From NCBI RefSeq assembly GCF_003389455.1, contig NZ_QUAC01000011.1, forward strand, positions 1 to 64,000: a stretch of DNA of 64,000 bases, given 5' to 3'. Position numbers and translations under genes: made by a program. Positions 24,387 to 32,095 of the stretch are shown here, in pieces. The stretch comes from Streptomyces inhibens (lineage in GTDB: Bacteria > Actinomycetota > Actinomycetes > Streptomycetales > Streptomycetaceae). Each line of letters starts with the position of its first letter. The stretch's first letter is position 1. The notes beneath the pieces are model-generated. The model searched no databases and had not been told where the DNA came from. It worked only from the letters and a program-made list of their open reading frames with translations.

Positions 24387-24477
24387 TAGATGCCGCAGGA
24401 AGATGCGTTGGCGACCCGGCTCACAGTCGGACGGGTTCAGATAACCGGCAAGCAGGGCGGGGAGGGAGAGGGAGAGC

Positions 24478-24984
24478 GTGCGGTTGCCACTTCTGGCGCT
24501 TTTGGTCAGCGGCCCCGCACATGGCTATGAACTCAAGCAGGCCCTTGAGAACCTCCTGGGCTCGGCATACCCTCAGCCGAACGTCGGCCAGATCTACGTC
24601 ACCCTGGGCAGGCTGGAAAAAACGGGCCTGATCGCGGGAGAGGACGTCGAGCAGTCGGACCGCCCGAACAAGCGCATCTACCGGATCACCGAAGCGGGAC
24701 GCGAGACGGTGGACGCGTGGTTCGAGGAGTCCACCGGCGAACCACGGGTGCGGGACGAGTTCTTCATGAAGCTCGCCCTCGCCCCCCACACCGGGACCGC
24801 AAACCAGATCACCCTGATCAACAAGCAGCGCCGCCACTACCTCAACACCATGCGTGACCTGTCGAAACTCGCGGCGGGTGAGGACCGCGACAACCGGGTC
24901 GCGCATCTGCTGATCGAGGGCGCGATGCTGCATCTGCAGGCGGATCTCGACTGGTTGGAGCGCTGTCAAGAGGAGTTGGAATGA
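24478..24984 (+). CDS. PadR-family transcriptional regulator
   Basis: A 168-residue PadR winged-helix repressor. The N-terminal wHTH is complete: LPLLALLVSGPAHGYELKQAL, the recognition part QPNVGQIYVTLGRLEKTGLI and the wing KRIYRITEAGRETVDAW. The C-terminal helices (about 95-168) are for dimerisation. GTG 24478 follows a GGGAGGGAGAGGGAG purine tract. Its stop overlaps the ABC ATPase start by ATGA. PadR genes coupled to ABC-FtsX exporters usually repress their own operon and are relieved by a drug or peptide. Confidence 0.93.
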   Translation: MRLPLLALLVSGPAHGYELKQALENLLGSAYPQPNVGQIYVTLGRLEKTGLIAGEDVEQSDRPNKRIYRITEAGRETVDAWFEESTGEPRVRDEFFMKLALAPHTGTANQITLINKQRRHYLNTMRDLSKLAAGEDRDNRVAHLLIEGAMLHLQADLDWLERCQEELE

Positions 24985-25742
24985 ACCGGGACGAGCCGTC
25001 CGGACCGATATTGCGGGCAGCCGGCCTGGTCAAGACCCACCGGCCGGAAGGCGGCGCCCCCGTCCACGCGGTCCGCGGTGTCGACCTGCGCATCGAGCGC
25101 GGTGAATTCGTCGCCGTCACCGGGCCCTCGGGCGCCGGCAAATCCACCCTGCTGCACCTCCTCGGCGGCCTCGACCGTCCCGACAGCGGTTCCCTCTGGA
25201 TCGACGGACGCCAGGTCGACTCGTTCAGCGAGGCACGCTGGGCGGTGCTGCGCCGCAACCACATCGGCATCGTCTTCCAGTTCTTCAACCTGGTCTCCAA
25301 CCTCAGCGTCGCCGACAACGTCGAGCTGCCCGCGCTGCTGGCCGGAAGGTCCCCCCGGCAGGCCCGCACCGACCGCGCAGAGCTGCTCGAAGAGCTGGGC
25401 CTGGCGGGCAAGGAGAACTGCACACCGGGCGAGCTCTCCGGCGGCGAGCAGCAGCGCGTCGCCCTGGCCCGCGCCCTGGTCAACTCCCCCAGCCTGCTGC
25501 TCGCCGACGAACCCGCCGGCAGCCTGGACAGCAAGGGCACCCGAGAGGTGCTGCGGCTGCTCGCCCGCTTCCACCAGCGCGGCCAGACCATCCTGCTGGT
25601 CACCCACGACGCCCGGATGGCCAGCGCCGCGGACCGGGTGATCAGCTTCTTCGACGGCCAGGTGGTCGACGACGCGCACCTCGGCGGCGGCCGCAGCCGC
25701 CCCGAGGCCGGGGTCGCCGACGTGCTCAAGCTCAAGGGCTGA
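24981..25742 (+). CDS. ABC transporter ATP-binding protein (LolD/MacB type)
   Basis: A 253-residue ATPase of the MacB/LolD class, with Walker A GPSGAGKST, Q-loop VFQFFNLV, signature LSGGEQQRVALARAL, Walker B LLLADEPAGSLD and the H-loop in LLVTHDARMA. It is expected to power the FtsX-like permease encoded 6 bp downstream. It is translationally coupled to padR. Confidence 0.95.
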   Translation: MNRDEPSGPILRAAGLVKTHRPEGGAPVHAVRGVDLRIERGEFVAVTGPSGAGKSTLLHLLGGLDRPDSGSLWIDGRQVDSFSEARWAVLRRNHIGIVFQFFNLVSNLSVADNVELPALLAGRSPRQARTDRAELLEELGLAGKENCTPGELSGGEQQRVALARALVNSPSLLLADEPAGSLDSKGTREVLRLLARFHQRGQTILLVTHDARMASAADRVISFFDGQVVDDAHLGGGRSRPEAGVADVLKLKG

Positions 25743-25747
25743 CCGGC

Positions 25748-28069
25748 GTGCGAGCAGCGGCGCGCTGGGCATCCGCGCACCTCAGAGCACACCGGGCGGC
25801 GGCCGTACTGATCGTGCTGGCGACGGCCGGGATCACCATTTCACTGCTGTTGGCGACCGCCCTGTTCGCCTACGCGACCGACCCCTGGCAGCGGGCCTTC
25901 ACCCAGTCCTCCGGCGCCCACGTATGGATTCACACCCAGGACGGCGCCCCGGCAGGATCGCTGGCCGGGCTGGACGAGGTACGGGCCGCCTCCGGCCCCT
26001 TCCGTACGGTCCGCGCCACCGCCGGCCTCCAGCCCGGCGGCTCCAAGGCGACGCTGGAGCTGCGCGGCACACCGCACCGCCCCGCCACCGCCGCCCCCCA
26101 GATCACCGCGGGCCGCTGGCTCGACGCGGGCACCGACGCCGGCGCCACCAAGGGCATCGTGCTGGACAGCTCGGTGGCCCGTGCGATGTGGGCCAAGCCG
26201 GGAGACTCCCTCGTGCTGAGCGGGTTCGCTACACCGCTGCGGGTGGTGGGCGTCGCGGACACCGCCGAGGTCGCGTTCCGGGCCGGCGAGACCCCCGGTG
26301 TGGCCTGGGTGCTGCCCGCGACGCTCGCCGCCTCGGACGCGGGCCGCGACCAGCGCGGCCGGACCATCGGCCTCCAGCTCACCGACCCCGCGGACACCGA
26401 CTACGTCGTACAGCGGGCGGTCACCCAGCTCGGCGCCGATCAGATCAGCGATGTCTCCACCTGGCGGCAGGCCAAGGCCGAGGCCGAGGGCGACAACCAG
26501 CTCCTCGCCCGGCTGCTCGGCCTCTTCGGACTCGGCGCGCTGCTCGCCGCGGCCCTCGCGGTCGGCGGCGCCATCAGCACCCGCATCCGCGGCCACCTAC
26601 GGGACATCTCCATCCTCAAGGCCATCGGCTTCACGCCCAGCCAGGTGGTCCGGATGTTCCTCGTCCTGCACCTCGGCTTCGCGCTGCTGGGCGTCGCGCT
26701 CGGGGCGCTGCTCACCCAGACGCTGGGCACCCTGATCCCCGGCCGCATCGGGGAAGCGATGACGCTGTGGCAGCAGCTCCCCGAGCATGCCTGGCTGCCC
26801 CTGGCCATCTCCGGCGGCGTGGTGGTCTTCATCGGCTCGGCGACCTGTCTGGCCGCCTGGCGGGCCGGACGCGTACCGCCGGTGCCCGTCGCGCGCGCCG
26901 CCGTGGCCACCGGCCGCCGGCTGTCCGGCACGACCCGGCGGGCGCTCGGCCTCCGCATCCCACCGGCCCTGGTCCTCGGCTGGCGAGCCGCCTTCCACCA
27001 CCCGCTGCGCTCCTCGGCGGCCGTGGCGCGCCTCGCCGTTCCGCTGCTGCTCATCACCATCGCGCTGGGAGCCTGGGCCACCCTGGACCGCTTCGCCACC
27101 CACCCCGAGAACGCCGGCCTGCCCGCCGCCCTCACCGCGCGCTCCGACACCCTGGGCGACCACGCCCTACGTCAACTCCTCACCGCCCAGCGGCAGTTGA
27201 CCGCCTACCCGGGCGCCGAGGTGCAGGCGCTCGTACCGGGCCAGACCGGAACGATCACCCTGCGCGGCCTCGGCACGGACGCGCACCCCTACCCCTTCTC
27301 CATCGTGGAGGGACGCCCCGCGCACGGCCCCGACGAAGCGATCGCCGGACAAGGACTGCTGGACCTCCTGGACGCCCACGTCGGCGACTGGGTCCGGATG
27401 ACCGTCGCCGGCCACCCGCACGTCCTGCACATCGTCGGCCGCAGCATCGAAACGGCCGACGGCGGCCGGGTGATCTCCACCGCCCTGGACACCCTGCGCG
27501 ACGACGACACCACGCTCCCCGCGCCCCGCCCGGACTTCTATCAACTGGTCCTGCACCACGGCGCCGACCCCACCGCCGTACGCGACGCCCTCACCAAGGC
27601 GTCCGCCGGCCGTCTCGAAGTACGCGAGATCCCCAACCCGGCCGACCAGCTGTCGGCGGTCCGCGCCGTCAGCGTCGGCCTGATCGCCGTACTGATCCTC
27701 ATCGGCCTCGCGGAACTGTCCACAACGGTCAGCGCCGGCGTACGCGACCGCAGCCGCGACCTGCTCGCCCTGAGGGCCGTCGGCCTTACGCCCCGCCAAA
27801 TCACCGCCGTCATCGTGTCGGCCACCGCCTTCATCACCCTGACCGCCGCCCTGACCGGCACGGCTCTCGGCGTCCTCGCCTCCCAATGGCTCATCAACCT
27901 CCAGGGCCACACCAGCGGCTGGGGAACCGGCATCGCCCAACGCCCCGGCCTGGGCATCCTGCTGCTGGTCGTGACGGTCGCGGTGCTGGTCGCCGGGGCG
28001 GTATCGGCCCTGCCGGCAGCTCGGGCGGCGCGGCGGAGGCTGGCGGATTCGGTTAGTGATGTGCTTTAG
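25748..28069 (+). CDS. ABC transporter permease, FtsX-like (two FtsX domains)
   Basis: A 773-residue permease with an N-terminal helix (AVLIVLATAGITISLLLATALFAY), a first extracytoplasmic domain (about 45-245), a first three-helix FtsX domain (about 250-380), a second extracytoplasmic region (about 430-620) and a second FtsX domain ending in a basic tail (ARAARRRLADSVSDVL). This double-FtsX architecture is standard for actinobacterial exporters linked to antimicrobial or lipoprotein export. The GTG start lies 6 bp after the ATPase stop. Likely regulated by PadR as a three-gene operon. Confidence 0.92.
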   Translation: MRAAARWASAHLRAHRAAAVLIVLATAGITISLLLATALFAYATDPWQRAFTQSSGAHVWIHTQDGAPAGSLAGLDEVRAASGPFRTVRATAGLQPGGSKATLELRGTPHRPATAAPQITAGRWLDAGTDAGATKGIVLDSSVARAMWAKPGDSLVLSGFATPLRVVGVADTAEVAFRAGETPGVAWVLPATLAASDAGRDQRGRTIGLQLTDPADTDYVVQRAVTQLGADQISDVSTWRQAKAEAEGDNQLLARLLGLFGLGALLAAALAVGGAISTRIRGHLRDISILKAIGFTPSQVVRMFLVLHLGFALLGVALGALLTQTLGTLIPGRIGEAMTLWQQLPEHAWLPLAISGGVVVFIGSATCLAAWRAGRVPPVPVARAAVATGRRLSGTTRRALGLRIPPALVLGWRAAFHHPLRSSAAVARLAVPLLLITIALGAWATLDRFATHPENAGLPAALTARSDTLGDHALRQLLTAQRQLTAYPGAEVQALVPGQTGTITLRGLGTDAHPYPFSIVEGRPAHGPDEAIAGQGLLDLLDAHVGDWVRMTVAGHPHVLHIVGRSIETADGGRVISTALDTLRDDDTTLPAPRPDFYQLVLHHGADPTAVRDALTKASAGRLEVREIPNPADQLSAVRAVSVGLIAVLILIGLAELSTTVSAGVRDRSRDLLALRAVGLTPRQITAVIVSATAFITLTAALTGTALGVLASQWLINLQGHTSGWGTGIAQRPGLGILLLVVTVAVLVAGAVSALPAARAARRRLADSVSDVL

Positions 28070-28174
28070 CGGGAGGGGCGGCGGTGAGGCAACGGTCGTG
28101 ATGGCTTCAAGACGGCCATCGGCAGGGCCCTTGGCACGGCGCGCCACGGCAGGCTCCCCTGGCGTCTTGATCAG

Positions 28175-28660
28175 CTACGCCGAGATCCTGACCTCTGACA
28201 AATAACTGCCAGGGAGCGCCACCGAGAGCCCGACGCCGGGATACCCATCGAGACCGGGCACAGCGAGGCCGGGTACACCGAGGCTGGGCGCATCGAGACC
28301 GAGCACATCCAGCACCTCGGCGGCCGGATACCCGAACAGGTCGATGCCGTCCAGCACCACCGGCACAGCGGATGGGCCGGCAAGCGACTCCCGACACCGC
28401 GCCAGAACGACCGAGGCCAGACCGGGCCTGTCCCGGCCGAGGCCCTCGCGGTCCCGCGCATCACCGTAGGCCAGCAGCTCCAGCCCGTCGTACCGGGCCG
28501 TGAAGGCCCAGCCGGCCCCGCAGACCCACGTCTCCCGCACATCCGCCAGGGCCGCGACGGCCCACTGGGCATCCCGCTCGGACGCACCGAACCGCAGAAC
28601 ATCCCCGTGGCGAGGGAGACGAGAGAGAACAAGCCCCACCCCGGGCAGCAACTCGAACAC
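28175..28660 (-). CDS. Hypothetical protein with pentapeptide tandem repeat
   Basis: A 161-residue soluble protein I do not recognise. The N-terminal two-thirds (VGLVLSRLPRHGDVLRFGASERDAQ, TWVCGAGWAFTARYDGLELLAYGD) reads as an alpha/beta fold. The C-terminal part holds four consecutive pentapeptides of the form [LP]-G-x-[PD] encoded by a 15-bp minisatellite. GTG 28660 is the only plausible start because an in-frame stop lies shortly upstream. It could be an immunity- or SMI1-like protein, but I have no solid evidence for that. Confidence 0.6.
   Translation of the reverse strand: MFELLPGVGLVLSRLPRHGDVLRFGASERDAQWAVAALADVRETWVCGAGWAFTARYDGLELLAYGDARDREGLGRDRPGLASVVLARCRESLAGPSAVPVVLDGIDLFGYPAAEVLDVLGLDAPSLGVPGLAVPGLDGYPGVGLSVALPGSYLSEVRISA
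28249..28308 (-). repeat. 15-bp minisatellite, four units, coding
   Basis: Four consecutive 15-bp units (for example CGAGACCGGGCACAG at 28249-28263 and CGAGGCCGGGTACAC at 28264-28278) continue to 28308. They encode pentapeptide repeats near the C-terminus of the hypothetical protein. Confidence 0.85.
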
Positions 28661-28719
28661 ATCCCGATGGTGCCCCCTACTCCCTGCCAGGACAACGGAG
28701 TTACCGCCCCCGCCGTCCG

Positions 28720-29502
28720 TCAGATCGTCTTGACCGTGCCACCGTCGATGACGTAGTCCGCGCCGGTGACGTTGCCGGCCACGTCGGAGAGCAGGAACGT
28801 GATCAGGGCCGCCACCTCCCGGGGCTCGGTGATCCGCCCGGTGGTGATGCCGAACGCGTCCGGGATCTGCTCAAGGAACGCGGCGTGCTCGGCCCCTGCC
28901 CCGGATGCGACCTTGCCTCCAAAGCCGTCGGGGTCTTCCCAGATGGCGGTGCGCACCACGCCGGGCGAGACGGTGTTGACGCGCACGCCCCGCGGCCCGA
29001 ACTCCTCGGCCAGGGACTTGCCGAGTGCGGTGAGTGCCGCCTTGGCCGCGCTGTAGGCGACCGGACCGGCGGCAGGGAGCCGGGAGTTGATGGACGAGAC
29101 GTTGACGATCGCGCCGCGGCGCTCGGTCAAGCTGGGCAGCGCGGCCCGGCTGACACGGACCGCGCTCAGCAGGTTGAGGTCGAAGATGCTCTTCCACTGC
29201 GCGTCGTCGGTGTCAAGGAAGCCGATCGGCTCCACGGCGTCGCCGGCGCCGACGTTGTTCACCAGCAGGTCGATGCCGCCCAGTTCGGCAAAGGCGCTGC
29301 CCATGAGGGTGGCCACTCCGTCAGCGGTGCCGAGGTCGGCCGAAACGGCGAAGGCTCCGGATTCCTTGAGTTCGGGGGTGATCGTACGGGCGGCGCCGAC
29401 GACGCGGACGCCCTCATCGATCAGCGCCCTGACGGTGGCCAGCCCGATGCCTCGGCTGGCGCCGGTGACAACAGCGGTCTTGGAAGTGAGGTCGAGCTTC
29501 AT
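28720..29502 (-). CDS. SDR-family NAD(P)-dependent oxidoreductase
   Basis: A 260-residue classical short-chain dehydrogenase. The nucleotide-binding motif TGASRGIG, the NNVG structural motif (LLVNNVGAGDA), the catalytic Ser in NVSSINSR and the catalytic YSAAKAAL (Tyr-x-x-x-Lys) are all present; the C-terminus ends GADYVIDGGTVKTI. The substrate is unknown. The ATG start has GGAG 5-6 nt upstream. A half-conserved copy of the TetR operator lies only 11 bp upstream of the start, so this gene is probably repressed by the adjacent TetR protein. Confidence 0.93.
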   Translation of the reverse strand: MKLDLTSKTAVVTGASRGIGLATVRALIDEGVRVVGAARTITPELKESGAFAVSADLGTADGVATLMGSAFAELGGIDLLVNNVGAGDAVEPIGFLDTDDAQWKSIFDLNLLSAVRVSRAALPSLTERRGAIVNVSSINSRLPAAGPVAYSAAKAALTALGKSLAEEFGPRGVRVNTVSPGVVRTAIWEDPDGFGGKVASGAGAEHAAFLEQIPDAFGITTGRITEPREVAALITFLLSDVAGNVTGADYVIDGGTVKTI

Positions 29503-29512
29503 GATTCTCCAG

Positions 29513-29534
29513 TTCTTGAACTACAGGTACAAAA
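29513..29534 (-). promoter_or_regulatory. Degenerate copy of the TetR operator in front of the SDR gene
   Basis: A 22-bp stretch (left half TTCTTGAACTACAGGT) matches the perfect TetR operator at 30208-30229 at 18 of 22 positions. The left arm and centre are conserved and the right arm has decayed. It lies 11-32 bp upstream of the SDR start. Confidence 0.75.
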
Positions 29535-29609
29535 TGTGGGCAGAAGTCAATCCCCGACCACCTGCCACCCGCCACCCGCTCGCCCACCCCTGCTCGCGGG
29601 CGAGCAGGG

Positions 29610-30188
29610 TCAGAGGGCGTCGACCATCGCGTCGATCACCCTGGAAAGTCGGTCCGGCCCCTCGGCGACACGCACCATGAGCCGCAGACCGACGACCGTG
29701 TTCAGCAACAGACTCCCGATGGCATGGGCGTCACGGCCGGAGGCGATCTCTCCCGCCCGCTGCCCCTCCTCGACCAGCGCGCGAAAAGCACCCTCGGTAC
29801 GGTCGAACATGCGCCGGACCAGTTCCGTCGCACCCTCGTCCGTCCCCGCGAGCTCCGCCGCCACGTTCACCGCCATACAGCCACGCTGGTCCGGATCGGC
29901 AAGGTCCATCTCGACCAGAAACCGCAGCGTCTTGCGCAACCGGTCCTTGACGGGCCCCGACCCCTCAAGCATCTCGATCAGAGCGAGCGCCTGACTGTCG
30001 CGGTAGCGGCGCAGCGCCTTGTCGAACAAGGCGTGCTTGCTGCCGAAGGCGTTGTAGAGACTGCCCCTGCCGATACCGATCGCGTCGACGAGGTCCTGCG
30101 GCGTGGTGGCGGCATACCCCTTGCGCCAGAACACCTCCATGGCCTGCTCGACGGCGGCGTCCGGATCGAACTGCTTCGGCCTTCCCAT
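29610..30188 (-). CDS. TetR-family transcriptional regulator
   Basis: A 192-residue TetR repressor. The N-terminal HTH is clear (FDPDAAVEQAMEVFWRKGYAATTPQDLVDAIGIGRGSLYNAFGSK), and the C-terminal ligand domain contains the AcrR-like LADPDQRGCMAVNVAAELAG seen in regulators of SDR/oxidoreductase clusters. A near-perfect dyad 19-42 bp upstream of its start and a related one before the SDR gene make autoregulation and SDR regulation likely. The inducer is unknown. Confidence 0.93.
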   Translation of the reverse strand: MGRPKQFDPDAAVEQAMEVFWRKGYAATTPQDLVDAIGIGRGSLYNAFGSKHALFDKALRRYRDSQALALIEMLEGSGPVKDRLRKTLRFLVEMDLADPDQRGCMAVNVAAELAGTDEGATELVRRMFDRTEGAFRALVEEGQRAGEIASGRDAHAIGSLLLNTVVGLRLMVRVAEGPDRLSRVIDAMVDAL

Positions 30189-30206
30189 GATCAGAACAGT
30201 AACAGC

Positions 30207-30230
30207 TTTCTTGACCTACAGGTCAAGAAA
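30207..30230 (-). promoter_or_regulatory. Perfect TetR operator
   Basis: Arms TTTCTTGACCT (30207-30217) and AGGTCAAGAAA (30220-30230) are exact complements with a 2-nt spacer AC. It lies between the F420-type oxidoreductase gene and the TetR gene, 19 bp upstream of the TetR start. Confidence 0.88.
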
Positions 30231-30237
30231 AGCTTGA

Positions 30238-30633
30238 TCAGTTGGTCAGGTCGACCCGCACCGTCAACAGGTTCGTGCCGACCGCTCGGACCGCGGCGCT
30301 GTTGAGCCGCGGCAAGGTCTTGAGCCGCGCACGGGCGTCGTCCTGCGGCATCGGATGGGCGGTGCCGGCGTGCCATCGCCCCTTGATCCGGACCCGTACC
30401 TGCGGATGTGCCTGAATGTTTCGCACATACTGCGACTTCTCGCCGTACTCCGAGACGAGCCAGAATGCATTCCCGATACGGCGTCCGCCGACAGGGGTCT
30501 TCCGTGGCAGCCCGGACTTTCGCCCTGTGGTCTCCAGGAGAGTCTGATTCGGCAGCCGCTTGAGGATCGGATTGCCGATCCGCCTCTGGAACGAGGTGAC
30601 GGTCCGGTACTTGATCTCGCGATAGCGCGACAT
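30238..30633 (-). CDS. Nitroreductase/deazaflavin-dependent (F420) family protein
   Basis: A 131-residue protein of the DDN-like split-barrel family that uses coenzyme F420H2. Family features are NQTLLETTGRKSGLPRKTPV (phosphate/F420 contact region), AFWLVSEYGEKSQYVRNIQAHPQVRVRIKGRW and the C-terminal LTVRVDL strand. Substrates in this family range from quinones to nitroaromatics. The start follows a GGGAGAGCC site. It lies upstream of tetR on the same strand with the TetR operator between them, so it may be outside direct TetR control. Confidence 0.85.
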   Translation of the reverse strand: MSRYREIKYRTVTSFQRRIGNPILKRLPNQTLLETTGRKSGLPRKTPVGGRRIGNAFWLVSEYGEKSQYVRNIQAHPQVRVRIKGRWHAGTAHPMPQDDARARLKTLPRLNSAAVRAVGTNLLTVRVDLTN

Positions 30634-31083
30634 TCCTGGCTCTCCCGGTTGTTGCTGGTGTTCCTCGCGATGGTCAGGCCGTCGCCCCTTGCGGATGCGG
30701 CGCGGCGCGCTCCCGAGGGTGAGGAATTGTCCGATGGTGCGCGGATGCCGCCGTCAATCAGCGTACGCGCGCGCCGGGTTGCTTCTCGTCCCGTACGAAT
30801 GTGGCTCATAGACCCAGGCCTCATTCGAAGGAAGCGAGGGCTCCCGCCAGTCCCCGGTGACGGCAATCGTTTTGCGACCACGGTGACGTGCTGGAAATGC
30901 CGGCCGCGTACCGCGCGGCGCCGTGTACGCGATCTCGCCGTCACCCACACAGCTCAGCACGCTTAGGAGCGTGTGTGCGATGGCGTAGTCGGATCGGGTG
31001 GAAATATCCCTTCATTTGGTGGCTCTGGAGTGCTTCGTACTCTTCGCGGGGATTCCTTCGTGGAAGAGCGTTGGGAGACTCGC
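30634..31083. other. 450-bp intergenic region, no supported gene
   Basis: It separates the divergent F420-type gene and the small membrane protein gene, and is less GC-rich than its surroundings. Short open frames exist on both strands, but none has a good ribosome site or recognisable protein. The end before 31084 is likely the promoter of that gene. Confidence 0.4.
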
Positions 31084-31527
31084 ATGCGCTACACCGTCAG
31101 CTCGGGCCGCTCCGCGGCAGCTGGCGGTTTGCGTTTGCTGGTGTTCGTCGCGTTGCTGGCGTTACTGCACACCGCGCTCACCACCGACTCCTCCCAGGTA
31201 CCGATCCCCGATGGGGACGGCTGCCGCCTTACGCGCGCCAGTGCTTCCGCCGTGTCCGGCCCGGCCGGGAAGGCATGTGTGGCAGCGGGGCCGGTGCTGA
31301 CTTCGACCGGAGGCGGTACGAAGCATCCGGGCAGTGGCGTGCGGCGCAAGTGTGAGGCGTCGGCCTGTCATCTACGCCACCAGGTCCCGACGGGGAGCAG
31401 CGGTAAGGCGCTCGGGGACCCTCCCGTGGAGGAGACGATCACCGCATCGGCGGATGTCCCCTCCGGGGCCGTCGTGACGACTGCCGCTGCCAAATCGCCG
31501 AAGCGCACGGTCGTCCTGCGCTGCTGA
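31084..31527 (+). CDS. Small membrane-anchored or secreted hypothetical protein
   Basis: A 147-residue protein. Residues about 14-35 (GGLRLLVFVALLALLHTALT) form a single hydrophobic segment, either a signal anchor or an uncleaved signal peptide. The rest is Ser/Thr/Gly-rich with several Cys residues and no recognisable domain. The start at ATG 31084 is preceded by TGGGAGACTCGC. Codon use is less strongly biased than in neighbours, so it is less certain to be a conserved gene. Confidence 0.5.
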   Translation: MRYTVSSGRSAAAGGLRLLVFVALLALLHTALTTDSSQVPIPDGDGCRLTRASASAVSGPAGKACVAAGPVLTSTGGGTKHPGSGVRRKCEASACHLRHQVPTGSSGKALGDPPVEETITASADVPSGAVVTTAAAKSPKRTVVLRC

Positions 31528-31664
31528 GCTGACCCGGCCGCATTCGCGTACCCATCCCCACCCCCATCCCTGTCCCCAGTTCTGCGACGGGGACGGTGGG
31601 GCGATCGCGGCCTGCCGTCGTCAGCTTTCAGCTTTCGGGACTTCCGCACTGCAGGAGATTTGGC

Positions 31665-31898
31665 ATGCCCATCGATATCTTTGCCGCTCTTGGCGCGATC
31701 GTGCGCGCCGAGGCCGCGCGCACCACGCCGAAGCCCACAACGTCGCGCGTCGACGAGGCCGCGACGCAGAAGTCGGACGGGCCGGAGGCGGCCGCTCCGG
31801 CGGCCGAGTCGCCGACCGGCGTCGAGGAGCCGTCGCCTTCCGCCGGAAAGCGCCCCCTCACGAAGATGTTGCGCAAGCTGGCAGCGATCTTCGGCTGA
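31665..31898 (+). CDS. Small hypothetical protein (77 aa)
   Basis: A short gene with a good ribosome site (GCAGGAGATTTGGC before ATG 31665). The product starts with a possible amphipathic helix (MPIDIFAALGAIVRAEAAR), has a Pro/Ser/Glu/Ala-rich low-complexity middle, and ends with a basic amphipathic helix (KRPLTKMLRKLAAIFG). No family recognised. Confidence 0.5.
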   Translation: MPIDIFAALGAIVRAEAARTTPKPTTSRVDEAATQKSDGPEAAAPAAESPTGVEEPSPSAGKRPLTKMLRKLAAIFG

Positions 31899-32095
31899 CG
31901 CACCGGTTTATTTCGGTTTCGCCCGGCGCCGTTCGGCATTCCGTGCGCGGCGACGCGAGGAGCCCATTTCCGTCTTCACCCTCCGCCCGTCGACCTCCGC
32001 TCCGGCCTGTCGCACGGGCGGGCGCAGGGCGCCGGCATGCAGGCGTTCGGGTAACCGATGTTGCCTGTGGTGCGAAATGGGGGAGGAAACCAGGA

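Noticed and set aside
30757..30960. Minus-strand 68-codon frame (MLSCVGDGEIAYTAP...)
   Set aside because: Looks somewhat protein-like but has no good ribosome site and no recognised family; kept as intergenic.
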